A stretch of 64,000 nt of DNA from Chitinophagaceae bacterium (GTDB lineage Bacteria; Bacteroidota; Bacteroidia; Chitinophagales; Chitinophagaceae). A program made the translations under genes and the position numbers. Below, piece by piece: positions 26,570 through 36,109 of this stretch. Each line of letters starts with the position of its first letter. The first letter of the stretch is position 1. The stretch covers positions 62,001 to 126,000 of the forward strand of contig JAMLHK010000001.1 in NCBI GenBank assembly GCA_023957155.1, written 5' to 3'. The notes beneath the pieces were generated by a model that was not told the origin of the DNA, did no database searches, and was given only the letters and a program-made list of their open reading frames with translations.

Positions 26570-27700
26570 ATGGAACTAAGGAGAATAACGGAAAGCCTTA
26601 TTTTTAAAAGATTACAGCCGAATAAGGCCATCCTTTTACTCGGAGCAAGGAGAGTGGGCAAAACGGAACTGCTAAAAAAAATAGAAGCGCAAGCCCGGGA
26701 GAAAGTCATTTTTCTGAATGGCGATGATGTGGAAACGCATAATTTATTAGAAGTAAGAAGCGTTGCGAATTACAACCGAATGCTTGGCGATTGTCGCTTT
26801 CTGATTATAGACGAAGCACAGGAAATTCCCGACATAGGGAAAAAAATGAAACTGATGATAGACAGTATCAAGGACTTGAAAATTATTGCTTCGGGCTCAT
26901 CGGCTTTTGAACTGAACAATCAGATTGGCGAACCATTAGTGGGCAGAATGTACTTTTTTCAGCTTTTTCCTGTAGCGCAAATGGAATTTGCAACCATTGA
27001 AAACAGTATTGAAACCAAAGGAAAGCTCGAAGAAAGATTGATTTTCGGCGGCTATCCCGAATTGCTTCACCTGGACAGCGTTCAGCAAAAAACCGAATAT
27101 CTCAAAGAGTTGGTCAATGCTTATTTGCTAAAGGATTTGCTCATTTTTGAGGGTATTAAAAAGAGAGATACTATTTTGTCGTTGCTGCAAAAACTGGCTT
27201 TCAGAACAGGAAGCGAAGTCTCGCTCGAAGCCCTTGGCAGAGAATTACAAATAAGTAAAAACACCGTTGAGAAATACCTCGATTTGTTCAAAAAGGTATT
27301 TATTGTGTACGATGTAAAAGGATTCAGCCGAAACAGGGATAACGAAATTACCAAAATGAAAAAATGGTATTTTGTAGATAATGGTATCCGCAATGCTTTA
27401 ATCAGCAATTTCAACCCTTTGAATCTTCGGGAAGATGTGGGAAAACTTTGGGAGAACTATCTCAATTCCGAAAGAATGAAAAAGAATCATTATACTCAAA
27501 GGACTGTGGACAGCTATTTTTGGCGCACACACACTCAACAGGAAATAGATTTAATTGAAGAAGAAAACGGGAAAATAAATGCCTTTAAATACAAATGGAA
27601 AAACGAAAAAGCTAAAATCCCAAGCCAATTTGCATCGGCATATCCCGATGCCGGTTTCTCCATAATCAACAATGACAGTTATCTGGATTTTATAGAGTAA
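26570..27700 (+). CDS. AAA-family ATPase with DUF4143 domain
   Basis: 376 residues. The AAA_14 domain has Walker A GARRVGKT (25-32) and Walker B FLIIDEAQ (Asp81-Glu82), then GSSAFEL (sensor). A winged-helix-like segment at about 205-245 (LGRELQISKNTVEKYLDLF) and the DUF4143 nuclease-like C-terminal part (FVDNGIRNALI; EIDLIEE at about 325-331) follow. Such proteins are widespread and of unclear function; the C-terminal domain resembles PD-(D/E)XK nucleases. It stands alone, divergent from rplM, with lower GC than its neighbours, which hints at horizontal acquisition. It may bind its own operator (inference from the palindrome). Confidence 0.9.
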   Translation: MELRRITESLIFKRLQPNKAILLLGARRVGKTELLKKIEAQAREKVIFLNGDDVETHNLLEVRSVANYNRMLGDCRFLIIDEAQEIPDIGKKMKLMIDSIKDLKIIASGSSAFELNNQIGEPLVGRMYFFQLFPVAQMEFATIENSIETKGKLEERLIFGGYPELLHLDSVQQKTEYLKELVNAYLLKDLLIFEGIKKRDTILSLLQKLAFRTGSEVSLEALGRELQISKNTVEKYLDLFKKVFIVYDVKGFSRNRDNEITKMKKWYFVDNGIRNALISNFNPLNLREDVGKLWENYLNSERMKKNHYTQRTVDSYFWRTHTQQEIDLIEEENGKINAFKYKWKNEKAKIPSQFASAYPDAGFSIINNDSYLDFIE

Positions 27701-27807
27701 AGCTGAACAGTATATAACAGATGGTAATGTCAAACAGCTCCATTATGGAGTCCCGGATATAATAACAGGCGATGCAACTTTTTAAGAAGAGAATAAATGA
27801 CAGGGAA

Positions 27808-27842
27808 TAAAAGCGAAAGCTGCTGAACAGCTCTTTCCGTTT
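27808..27842. terminator. Candidate terminator between convergent genes
   Basis: gaaagctg and cagctctttc form an imperfect stem with a short loop and are followed by gttttc, between the stops of the AAA ATPase gene (+) and the SRPBCC/GyrI-like gene (-). Confidence 0.4.
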
Positions 27843-27843
27843 T

Positions 27844-28797
27844 CTATTTCAGGGAGTATACTTCCTGGATGATGGTAAAGTTATTTTTTCCGGTAGCCTT
27901 CGCCATATCGGCAGATGGCGTATGCTTAATCCAGTAACTTGTTGCCGGACGTTTATCATTTTTTTTCAGCCATTCATACATTATGCTTACATCTTCATCT
28001 ATATCCGTATAATTTCTCTGGGTATGTATTATCACCACCGGATGTTCATCCATTGCTATCATATCAAAAGGCTCCTTAACATCCAGCAGGTTATCTGCTG
28101 CTGTCACAGCTACACACAGTATAACGGCAGAGTCATTCAGCACTTCATACTGGCTTAAAAAAGTTCCGGGATTTTGAATTATTTCAGCCGGCAGGTGGTC
28201 GGTAATCCTTCGGTATAAATATGCTATCTGATCTTTAACTTCACTGAATGCCACCGTATCGGTAAGCGTTACCAGCTTGGTGGCAGGCATTTCCTTTCTT
28301 TCAAAAGTTAAGCCTCCATAGGTATTACCCGGGTGTTCAATGGCATTTTTAAACTGCACCATATTTTGCAGAAATGCAGTCCTGAAAACAGAGGGATTAA
28401 AAAGCAGTTGTAATTTCTTATATATGTTCGTTTTATATACTAACTTTTCCGACCAGCTAATTTTCATATTCCAGCGATTCCGCTGAGATGCCCGTACCTG
28501 TCCTTCTTTTCTGTAGCCGTTTTGATCTTCCAGCTGATATTCAAATACTTTACTCTTGGGAGATATTTCCGTGATCATGGATACAGGCTTCGGTTGTAAA
28601 ATCTCATGATCCGCATACCAATATGCCCAATTTGCCGTATCCTGTAAAGTACGAGAGGTAATCAGCTCATCGGAATTTACTTCTATTTCGGCGCGATAAG
28701 TACGATGCATCGGGATAACCAGCAGGGCAAATACCACTGCCAGGAAAACCACTAATACAACAGATACAATTTTCTTTCCCTGGATAAATAGGTTCAT
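27844..28797 (-). CDS. Membrane-anchored SRPBCC / GyrI-like domain protein
   Basis: 317 residues from the ATG at 28797; an in-frame GTG upstream at 28824 is the alternative start. One N-terminal membrane helix (about 9-30, IVSVVLVVFLAVVFALLVI) is followed by an SRPBCC-like part (RTYRAEIEVNSDE, LQDTANWAYWY; about 32-160) and a GyrI-like small-molecule-binding domain (about 175-317, with HTQRNYTDIDEDVSIMYEWLK). The combination suggests a periplasmic ligand-binding protein, ligand unknown. It is a single gene; no operon partner is evident. Confidence 0.6.
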   Translation of the reverse strand: MNLFIQGKKIVSVVLVVFLAVVFALLVIPMHRTYRAEIEVNSDELITSRTLQDTANWAYWYADHEILQPKPVSMITEISPKSKVFEYQLEDQNGYRKEGQVRASQRNRWNMKISWSEKLVYKTNIYKKLQLLFNPSVFRTAFLQNMVQFKNAIEHPGNTYGGLTFERKEMPATKLVTLTDTVAFSEVKDQIAYLYRRITDHLPAEIIQNPGTFLSQYEVLNDSAVILCVAVTAADNLLDVKEPFDMIAMDEHPVVIIHTQRNYTDIDEDVSIMYEWLKKNDKRPATSYWIKHTPSADMAKATGKNNFTIIQEVYSLK

Positions 28798-29027
28798 TTT
28801 TAAATAAGTATTGAATTTCGCCACCCGGCAGTATCCGTCTTTCTACTCCTGTTCCGTACACGCTTTCTGGCCTATAGCCGGGTTGAATATTACCGTAAAA
28901 ATATACGTCTTAACGATCTTAAACGGCTGATTTCGATGATCGTATCAAAAGTTTCGATAAAAAGCCCCTATTCTTCGGTAAACCAAAGCCTATACCCGGC
29001 AAAAAAGGAGGGAACGGTACGGAAGGG

Positions 29028-29459
29028 CTATCCTATAAGATAGGTCAGCCCGCTATTTACCGGCTTACACAGGTCGGCAATCTTATTTGTGGAAAAAATA
29101 CGCTCTACCAGGTCCCGCGCTGCTTTGTATTCATTATGAATAGGGCATGGATGGGCAGAAGAGCATTTGCGAAGTCCTAAACCACACTCTCTAAACAGGT
29201 CATCCCCATCAATAGCGGTAACCACCTGCATAATGGACTGCTTAAGCTGCTCTTTAGTCATATAAAATCCGCCGGAAGGACCTTTCAGGCTGTTGATTAC
29301 CTTTTGTTTCACTAAGGTTTGCAGCAGCTTACCTACGGTATGCTCACTGGCATTAATGCGCCCGGCTATTTCTTTTATTCCCGCATGGGTAAGGGCTCCC
29401 TGCCTGGAACCCAGGTAAATAACCGCTTTAATAGCCGTTTTACAGGTATGACTCAGCAT
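29028..29459 (-). CDS. Rrf2-family transcriptional regulator, probable Fe-S sensor
   Basis: 143 residues. An N-terminal winged helix (about 1-65, with GPSGGFYM closing the wing) is followed by the dimerisation helix and three cysteines, Cys92, Cys99 and Cys105 (CGLGLRKCSSAHPCPIH). This spacing is like the cluster-binding cysteines of NsrR/IscR-type regulators. Members with three such cysteines bind a [2Fe-2S] or [4Fe-4S] cluster and respond to NO or redox state. It is 7 bases downstream of a DUF59 gene, which follows an NnrS-like gene, suggesting NO-responsive control of this operon (inference). A close paralogue is at 42234. Confidence 0.88.
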   Translation of the reverse strand: MLSHTCKTAIKAVIYLGSRQGALTHAGIKEIAGRINASEHTVGKLLQTLVKQKVINSLKGPSGGFYMTKEQLKQSIMQVVTAIDGDDLFRECGLGLRKCSSAHPCPIHNEYKAARDLVERIFSTNKIADLCKPVNSGLTYLIG

Positions 29460-29466
29460 ATATTTA

Positions 29467-29790
29467 TTATCTGTTTAAAAATTTCTGCCCTTCTTCCGAT
29501 ATCAGCTCATAGCTCCACGGCGGATCAAAGGTAAGATTGACCTGTATCGTATCCTCCGGGAAAGCCTCTTGCATAACCCGGGTTACCTCGCTTACTATGG
29601 ATTCTCCCATAGGGCAAAACTGGGTAGTCAGCGTCATAATGGTATTGATCGTCCTGCCGGGCTCATCAAAATGGATCTCGTAGATCAAACCAAGGTCGGC
29701 CACATTCAGCCCGATCTCCGGATCAATAACATCATGCAGCACCGCCATGGCAATGGTAGACTTGATATCATTATTGGTTTTTACATTCAT
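29467..29790 (-). CDS. DUF59/MIP18-family Fe-S assembly protein (SufT/PaaD-like)
   Basis: 107 residues from the ATG at 29790; the longer form begins at a TTG (29808). The compact MIP18 fold is recognisable by VIDPEIGLNVADLGLIYEI and by the reactive-Cys motif QFCPMGESI (Cys59). Such proteins help load iron-sulfur clusters on targets. The start overlaps the stop of the NnrS-like gene by four bases (ATGA) and the next gene is an Rrf2 regulator, so cluster repair, sensing and a membrane haem/copper protein are co-expressed. Confidence 0.88.
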   Translation of the reverse strand: MNVKTNNDIKSTIAMAVLHDVIDPEIGLNVADLGLIYEIHFDEPGRTINTIMTLTTQFCPMGESIVSEVTRVMQEAFPEDTIQVNLTFDPPWSYELISEEGQKFLNR

Positions 29791-31076
29791 GGCATCACCG
29801 GTTTGCAAAATATTATTTTCAGAACACTAAAATTATATAAAACTGCCGTTAACAATAAAAGCAATGCGCCAATTTGTAAAATAAAAATTACAGATAATAA
29901 AATGCCGGTTACAAATAACACAAACCCGGATAAATAGGCGAATATCATAGCGGTAAATACCCGGTCGTTAAATAACGCTTTCATACCGGACAGCTTACCT
30001 TGTTCTGCTGTACGCTGTAGCCCTTTGCTCCTCATCACCAGCGGAAGTGTTTTGAATGTCGCCCCTAAAATGATCACTGTAATCCATCCGAAAAAAATGG
30101 TAAAACCATAAGCCAGCACAAGCCGGGGATGTTCGCCCGCCAGCCAGAGACCAATAATCATAATGATCATTACAACTACCGGTAACGCCATCATCATCAC
30201 GGATAGCATGGCTATTTTAAGCTGCCGGTCTACCTGTTTCCGTAAACGCTGCCGGTATGCCTCCCTGCAATAATAACCAAACAACAGCAGGGCTGCAGCT
30301 ACTATAGCAACAGGCAGCAGGTAATAATAAACCGGCAGCGCATAAAGAAACAGGAATATAAATGCTATCAGTCCGGCGTTAACCAGAATATAAACCTGCC
30401 ACAATAAGCGGGTATTGGAATATCGGGAAACCAGGAACATGGGTATTAAGCGGGAACTTACCCCAATGACCAGTAATAAGAACCAGCCGACAATGCCAAT
30501 ATGTGCATGTAATGAAAGATAATGCAAAGAATCATCCGCAAACAGCGGCATGGAAAAGTTATATACCAATAACAACCCTACTATAGCAGTAATCAGCAAC
30601 CACAGCCCTGCAGAAAAAACAAAAACCGCATGCACACTCTCTGACTGGGCCTTCGCCATGCTGATCCCCATGTTTATGAGATATACCACAACAGCAGCAA
30701 TAACCAGCTCTCCTCCCCTGGTTGCCATCCACCCCATATCAAAAAAATAAAATGCAAATACAAGCAGTGGAATTCCTGTTGCCGCTAAGATAAAAGAAAG
30801 CCAGGCCAATGCTTTACTGAACAATTTTGCCTCAATTAATGCCGGCAGCAACTGATGACTCGCCCCCAGTATGATCATAGTACCCCAGCCCAGCGACATG
30901 GTATGGGTTATGGCTATTACCCGTGGATGAAAATAATGTCTCCCGAAAGCCGGTGCCGAAAAAAATAAAAGAAGCGTGGCCGCCAGGAAAGCTAAAGCGG
31001 CATAGAGATAGAAAGGCAATACCACACGCTTATCTGTAGTTTTAACGGGAGCCGTATTTTTTGATGAGCTTAACAT
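29787..31076 (-). CDS. NnrS-like / haem-copper-oxidase-like polytopic membrane protein
   Basis: 429 residues with about 12 hydrophobic helices. Conserved-looking His residues sit within helices: His58 (AITHTMSLGWG), His74 (LGASHQLLP), and His190/His192 (LSLHAHIGIVGW). The repeated GW...G.S.. patterns resemble the NnrS family and subunit I of haem-copper oxidases, but no complete Cu-B site is present. NnrS proteins are haem/copper membrane proteins that ease NO stress. Neighbours (DUF59 protein, Rrf2 regulator) support a role in NO defence. A shorter relative is at 42779. The exact family name is uncertain. Confidence 0.7.
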   Translation of the reverse strand: MLSSSKNTAPVKTTDKRVVLPFYLYAALAFLAATLLLFFSAPAFGRHYFHPRVIAITHTMSLGWGTMIILGASHQLLPALIEAKLFSKALAWLSFILAATGIPLLVFAFYFFDMGWMATRGGELVIAAVVVYLINMGISMAKAQSESVHAVFVFSAGLWLLITAIVGLLLVYNFSMPLFADDSLHYLSLHAHIGIVGWFLLLVIGVSSRLIPMFLVSRYSNTRLLWQVYILVNAGLIAFIFLFLYALPVYYYLLPVAIVAAALLLFGYYCREAYRQRLRKQVDRQLKIAMLSVMMMALPVVVMIIMIIGLWLAGEHPRLVLAYGFTIFFGWITVIILGATFKTLPLVMRSKGLQRTAEQGKLSGMKALFNDRVFTAMIFAYLSGFVLFVTGILLSVIFILQIGALLLLLTAVLYNFSVLKIIFCKPVMP

Positions 31077-31166
31077 CCTGCTTATTATAGAAGAAAGAAA
31101 CCAAAAGTCCCTGCTGTTTTTCTGATCAATCTGTTACGTACAGGAGATCAAAAACACCAGTGATCA

Positions 31167-31616
31167 TCATTCAAAATACCCGGTATAGGCCCGTAGCTTT
31201 TCATCAATAGCATGAAAAAACTTTTCGGCGGTGGCAATATCACCGGCGTCCTTCAATTCATTAACATCTTTCAATAACGGCTCGAGCCAAAGATGCAGCG
31301 CATCATGATCGGGTCCCTGCATCTTACATTCTCCGATCATTTTGTCTAATCCTTTTTGAAGATCTCTGTTCAAAACCTGGTAGTCAGGCAAATTGGTATG
31401 TTGCCCGGCATAAAATTGCTGAACCATGCTCCGCAAGTCTGCAACATTTTCATTGGTTGCCGCGTCTGCCTTCCATTTCTCTCCATTGTTGAGCACCAGC
31501 TCAGCGGTATGTTCATGTTCATGCACCTGCTCCTGTGTTTCAGGATCGGAGGCAGCGCCTGTATTACAGGCCCACAAAGAACCCGCAAGCATTAAGATCA
31601 CAATTGTTTTATTCAT
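31167..31616 (-). CDS. Small lipoprotein of unknown function
   Basis: 149 residues. The SPII signal ends in SLWAC (Cys17). The mature protein starts with a His/Glu cluster (EQVHEHEHTAEL) and continues as an apparently all-helical domain (LRSMVQQFYAG, LNRDLQKGLDKMIGECKMQGPDHDALHLWLEPLL). No family was recognised. The His/Cys/Met residues could bind a metal. It is 90 bases upstream of the NnrS-like gene on the same strand, so it may be the first gene of that operon. Confidence 0.7.
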   Translation of the reverse strand: MNKTIVILMLAGSLWACNTGAASDPETQEQVHEHEHTAELVLNNGEKWKADAATNENVADLRSMVQQFYAGQHTNLPDYQVLNRDLQKGLDKMIGECKMQGPDHDALHLWLEPLLKDVNELKDAGDIATAEKFFHAIDEKLRAYTGYFE

Positions 31617-31833
31617 CCTGCTGATTTTATTGTTATATTCCTCTCCACACTACAGCCATTTCACCGGACAAAGCTAATTCATATTTTAACATAAAAGCAA
31701 CTCAATACTTCTATTTTAAAAAACCGGAGATGTATAATAAAAGAGAAGCCCGGCAGCGGATTTGTATATCATTTCTATATACGCAATAAAAAATAAAATC
31801 TTTATCTTTCCCTCTAAACTATAATTATACCGT

Positions 31834-33357
31834 ATGTCTCCCTGGCTGCTTTTCTCATTCGTAATAGGATACTTTCTTTTACTCTTAGTGGTGGCCTATT
31901 ACACCTCCCGCAACTCCAATAATGATTCTTTCTTCATAGGCAACAGGAGCTCCAACTGGATGCTGGTAGCTTTTGGTATGATCGGCACCTCTCTATCGGG
32001 TGTTACCTTTGTTTCCGTACCGGGAACGGTAGGAGGATCGGGCTTTGCTTATTTCCAGGTGGTTATAGGGTACCTGATCGGCTATTCTCTCATTGCTTTT
32101 ATTCTTCTTCCTTTATATTACCGTTTAAATCTTACCTCTATTTACAATTATCTCCAGCACCGGTTTGGAATGGTTTCCTATAAAACGGGCGCCCTGTTTT
32201 TCATCATCTCCAGAACACTGGGCGCAACGGCCAGGCTATACCTTGTAATCAATATCCTCCAGATCTTCATCCTGGATAACCTGGGAGTTCCTTTCTGGCT
32301 TACCAGCATCATTATCCTGCTGATGATTATCCTGTACACTTTTGAGGGAGGTGTTAAAACCATTGTATTTACCGATACCCTGCAAACCTCTTTTATGCTT
32401 CTGGGACTGGTGGTATGTATCATCTTTATCATGAACAACCTGGGGCAAAGCTTTTCGGGAGCGCTGAATCAGTTAGGAAACATGGGGATGACTAAAATAT
32501 TCAACAGCGATATCAACAGCTCCTCGCATTTTCTAAAGCACATCCTGGGAGGTGCATTTATTACCGTGGCCATGACAGGGCTCGACCAGGAAATGATGCA
32601 GAAAAACATCAGTGTAAAAAATCTGAAAGATTCGCAGAAAAATATGGTTACGTTCAGCATCATCCTGGCGGTAGTTAATTTCCTCTTCCTTTTCCTGGGC
32701 GGACTGCTATACCTGTTTGCATCCGAAAAAGGGATCCGTGTTCCCCCGGACGATCTGTTCCCCACTGCCGCCCTGGGCTATATGCCTACCGCGGTATCCA
32801 TTATTTTTATTATCGGGTTGATCTCCGCACTGTTTCCCAGCGCCGATGGCGCACTAACCGCACTGACCTCTTCGTTCTGCATAGATATTATCGGCATAAA
32901 ACGCAGGGATGACTGGAGCGAAAGCAAAAGGCGGAAGATCAGGCTCACAACACATTTCAGCTTTGCATTGCTGTTTTTTATGGTTGTTCTGGGCTTTAAG
33001 CTGTTAGACAATAAATCCATTATTGATGTTATTCTTAAAGTGGCCGGGTTTACTTACGGTCCCCTGCTTGGTCTCTTCGCTTTTGGTATCATAAGTAAAA
33101 GAAGTATCAATGACCGCTTATCGCTCCTGGTTTGTTTGCTGGCCCCGTTGCTGATCCTCGGTATTGACTTCATCAACAATATTGAATGGTATCAGCCGCA
33201 GCTTAATATAAGCGGGCAATGGGTTGAAAATATCAGGTCGCTTTCTCATGCGCTTTTCGGCAATTTCAAAATCGGGTATGAGTTGTTGATATACAATGGG
33301 CTGTTTACCTATCTCGGCTTACGCTTCATCTCAAAAAAAGCAGCCCCGGTAAACTAA
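31834..33357 (+). CDS. Sodium:solute symporter (SSS family)
   Basis: 507 residues with about 13 helices. The N-terminal FVIGYFLLLLVVAYYTSRNSNNDSFF and the GTSLSGVTFVSVPGTVGGSGFAYFQ region are typical of SSS transporters, as is the core GLISALFPSADGALTALTSSFCIDI. It belongs to the family branch that carries sodium with small organic solutes; the substrate is not readable. It is divergent from the lipoprotein gene and separated by a terminator hairpin from the next gene. Confidence 0.92.
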   Translation: MSPWLLFSFVIGYFLLLLVVAYYTSRNSNNDSFFIGNRSSNWMLVAFGMIGTSLSGVTFVSVPGTVGGSGFAYFQVVIGYLIGYSLIAFILLPLYYRLNLTSIYNYLQHRFGMVSYKTGALFFIISRTLGATARLYLVINILQIFILDNLGVPFWLTSIIILLMIILYTFEGGVKTIVFTDTLQTSFMLLGLVVCIIFIMNNLGQSFSGALNQLGNMGMTKIFNSDINSSSHFLKHILGGAFITVAMTGLDQEMMQKNISVKNLKDSQKNMVTFSIILAVVNFLFLFLGGLLYLFASEKGIRVPPDDLFPTAALGYMPTAVSIIFIIGLISALFPSADGALTALTSSFCIDIIGIKRRDDWSESKRRKIRLTTHFSFALLFFMVVLGFKLLDNKSIIDVILKVAGFTYGPLLGLFAFGIISKRSINDRLSLLVCLLAPLLILGIDFINNIEWYQPQLNISGQWVENIRSLSHALFGNFKIGYELLIYNGLFTYLGLRFISKKAAPVN

Positions 33358-33386
33358 ATTATCTATCGCTGCGTTGTATACTAAAG

Positions 33387-33414
33387 AAGCCACTGCCGGA
33401 GCGGTGGCTTTTTT
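33387..33414 (+). terminator. Intrinsic terminator after the SSS gene
   Basis: aagccactgc and gcggtggctt form a stem with one G:T wobble and a four-base loop, followed by tttt. It starts 30 bases past the stop at 33357. Confidence 0.8.
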
Positions 33415-33469
33415 ATCCGGCACCCGGATGGATTAAACGAATGGATCTTCTTACCCTAAAACAACAGGC

Positions 33470-34165
33470 ATGAATGCAACAATAAAAACACTGAAAGAAA
33501 GACACTGGAAAGAAAGTAACGGGCACAGCAGCTGGCAGATATTTAAAATAATGGCAGAGTTTGTAGAGGGCTTCGAAGCTTTATCTAAAATAGGACCCTG
33601 CATTTCTATATTCGGATCAGCGCGGACAAAGCCCGGCACGGTATATTATGAACTTTCTGCCGAGATAGCCCGAAGATTGACGGAAGAAGGTTTCGGTATT
33701 ATTACCGGCGGCGGTCCCGGCATTATGGAAGCAGCTAATAAAGGATCCGTAATGTCCAACGGAAAAAGCGTGGGATTAAATATTGACCTTCCTTTTGAAC
33801 AACGCCCCAATGAATATATTGACAAAGACAAGCTGCTGAATTTTGATTACTTTTTTGTGCGTAAGGTGATGTTTACCAAATATTCGCAGGGATTCGTCAT
33901 GATGCCGGGGGGATTCGGCACACTGGATGAATTTTTTGAAGTGGCCACCCTGATGCAAACAGAAAAATTCAAGCAGATGCCCATGGTCCTGGTAGGCAAA
34001 AAATACTGGCGGGGACTGATGAACTGGCTTGAAGATGTTATGCTGGTAGAAGGAAATATTAATCCTGAAGACCTGGCCCTGTTCGAAATTGCAGATACGG
34101 CGGAAGAAGTGGTAAACTACATGCTGGAATATTACCGGACCCGGCAACTGGCGCCCAATTTTTAG
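33470..34165 (+). CDS. LOG-family protein (TIGR00730-type phosphoribohydrolase)
   Basis: 231 residues with a Rossmann-like fold. The LOG signatures are complete: ISIFGSARTKPG, GGGPGIMEAANKG and the PGGFGTLDEFFE motif (PGGxGTxxE) that forms the nucleotide-binding active site. Such enzymes cleave nucleoside 5'-monophosphates (for example cytokinin ribosides or AMP/IMP) to base and ribose phosphate, in the cytoplasm. It appears as a single gene with its own terminator. Confidence 0.93.
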   Translation: MNATIKTLKERHWKESNGHSSWQIFKIMAEFVEGFEALSKIGPCISIFGSARTKPGTVYYELSAEIARRLTEEGFGIITGGGPGIMEAANKGSVMSNGKSVGLNIDLPFEQRPNEYIDKDKLLNFDYFFVRKVMFTKYSQGFVMMPGGFGTLDEFFEVATLMQTEKFKQMPMVLVGKKYWRGLMNWLEDVMLVEGNINPEDLALFEIADTAEEVVNYMLEYYRTRQLAPNF

Positions 34166-34211
34166 ATCAGTACCTGCAAGATAATATATTCTGTATTCCC
34201 TTAAATACCAT

Positions 34212-34243
34212 AAAAAGACCCCGGCTGTTGCCGGGGTCTTTTT
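34212..34243. terminator. Perfect bidirectional terminator
   Basis: aaaaagaccccgg (34212-34224) and ccggggtcttttt (34231-34243) pair perfectly over 13 bases with a six-base loop. It sits between the convergent LOG (+) and SusD-like (-) genes and has T/A runs on both sides, so it can serve both strands. Confidence 0.92.
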
Positions 34244-34327
34244 ATGCATCTGTTTTTATAACAATGACTGCTGTGATACGAATTACCGCTCTATTTACTA
34301 TACCGTATCTTGTTCAGGAACCGTAAA

Positions 34328-36097
34328 TTACCAGGGCTTATTCGTACCCTGTAACAACCACATCTTACTCCACTGGGTATTTTCTCCGGGCTGCAGCCTG
34401 GTAATCGCATCGGCCAGATTTTCACTATTTAAATTCTTTTCTCCATCAGGATAAATAATACGTACCGGAATTTTCTTTCCGTTACTTCCCAGGATCACAT
34501 TAGCGCCGAGATCCGGAACACCTGTCCTGCGCCAGTCGAACCAAAATTCGGGAGTCATAAAACAGGCCAGCCATTTTTGCGTCATCAGTTTTGTCAGCTT
34601 CCCGTTATCATCCGCACCGGTAAATTCCCCGGATAAATTATTCAGAAAAGCGCTCTCATTCCAGGCAACCAGTGCATCTGTGTTGGGATCATACACTTTA
34701 ACACTGCCATCGGCAATATTATATTGACGCATGCTCGCCACCACTCCGGCCTTATAGTAGTCAACCGCATCCCCGGCAGTAATCCAATCCTTCAAACGGC
34801 CTTCCGACAGGATAAAACAAAGCTCGGCATAACTCATGAAAACCGCCTTTACCAACGGGTTTACATTCTGGGCATACATATCCGCAAGATAGGACACGCC
34901 CGGGTTTGCCGCTAAATCTGTATAGATAGTGGGGGTCAGCGCTTTTATTGCATTAAAATCCACACCGGTAGCTAAGTTATATAAATTCGGGTCCTGCAAT
35001 GCTGCGGGTAACCCAACATACCTGCGGGTATTCAGTTGATCTGTACCCGGCGTTGAGGTGGGAATATTCCGGATGATCTGGCCGTCAGGAAGTTTCGAAT
35101 ACTCCGGAGTAGCATTGCTGATCCTCAATTGTGCATCCACCGGGCGGATAAAAGTGGTGAGGCGCGGATCCCGGCCTTCGACCATCGCATCCACAAATGT
35201 AGCACAAGGTTTACGGCGATGAAATTCTGACCGGTTGGTATACGCAAGAGGTCCTCCGTACCAGGAATTGGCCGCTGCGGTACCAATATAAGAAATGGCC
35301 GCATTATCTCCGTTAGAAGTAAAGATCGGGTTGGCCGAACTGTTACTTACAATGGCATTAAACTCACCCTTAACGTCAACCCCACTCATATCAGAAATCT
35401 TTTCCGACAATCTTAATAAATACCTTAACCGGAGCGAGTTGGCAAATTTTCTCCATTTCATTATATCTCCACCAAACAGGATATCACTTGATGCCGCTCC
35501 TTCAACGGATGATACCTGGGCCAGCAAGTCATTAGCCGATTTTAAATCCTCCAGGATACCTTTAAAAATATCTTTCTGATTGTCGTAAACCGGCGTAAAA
35601 TTACCCTCTTCTGCTTTCATCGCTTCTGAATACGGAATATCTCCATACAATGAAGTTAAATACCCGTACCAGAAACTACGCATAATTTGCCCTACCCCCG
35701 TATAAAATTTCTGGTTGTTCTCTGACTTTTCCAGGGTCGCATTTTCAACGATGTACTGGCTGTTTTTAATTCTCAAAAAGGGAGAGCTGAAATCTTTAGG
35801 GCCCCATACAAACGTGTTGGGTCCCTGGAAGTCAATATAATCGCGCTGCAGATACTGCATTGCTTCTGAAACTGTCCATCCACCGGGGTACGCATATTCA
35901 TACAGATAGTCGCGGGCCGAACCGGAAAGCACGGAGGTTAACACGTATTTTATATTAATTTCATTAGCACCTAACTGATTGGGGCTTTTGTTAATCTCCG
36001 ACAAATCCTGGCAGGAAGTTACCATAAGCACAAGAGCAGCTACCAATCCAATCGTTCTGTGTCTTACTGCTTTTGATATAGAAAAAATATTTTTCAT
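34328..36097 (-). CDS. SusD/RagB-family lipoprotein (SusD-like_2 type)
   Basis: 589 residues. The SPII signal ends in VLMVTSC (Cys at about 29). The helical body shows the SusD-like_2 landmarks (QDLSEINKSPNQLG near the N-terminus, SFWYGYLTSLYGDIPYSEAM, RKFANSLRLRYLLRLSEK, MSYAELCFILSEGRLK). It binds substrate at the surface together with the SusC partner encoded 12 bases upstream. No hydrolase gene accompanies this pair, so it may import an oligosaccharide or peptide processed elsewhere. Confidence 0.94.
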   Translation of the reverse strand: MKNIFSISKAVRHRTIGLVAALVLMVTSCQDLSEINKSPNQLGANEINIKYVLTSVLSGSARDYLYEYAYPGGWTVSEAMQYLQRDYIDFQGPNTFVWGPKDFSSPFLRIKNSQYIVENATLEKSENNQKFYTGVGQIMRSFWYGYLTSLYGDIPYSEAMKAEEGNFTPVYDNQKDIFKGILEDLKSANDLLAQVSSVEGAASSDILFGGDIMKWRKFANSLRLRYLLRLSEKISDMSGVDVKGEFNAIVSNSSANPIFTSNGDNAAISYIGTAAANSWYGGPLAYTNRSEFHRRKPCATFVDAMVEGRDPRLTTFIRPVDAQLRISNATPEYSKLPDGQIIRNIPTSTPGTDQLNTRRYVGLPAALQDPNLYNLATGVDFNAIKALTPTIYTDLAANPGVSYLADMYAQNVNPLVKAVFMSYAELCFILSEGRLKDWITAGDAVDYYKAGVVASMRQYNIADGSVKVYDPNTDALVAWNESAFLNNLSGEFTGADDNGKLTKLMTQKWLACFMTPEFWFDWRRTGVPDLGANVILGSNGKKIPVRIIYPDGEKNLNSENLADAITRLQPGENTQWSKMWLLQGTNKPW

Positions 36098-36109
36098 CTC
36101 TTAATTATT

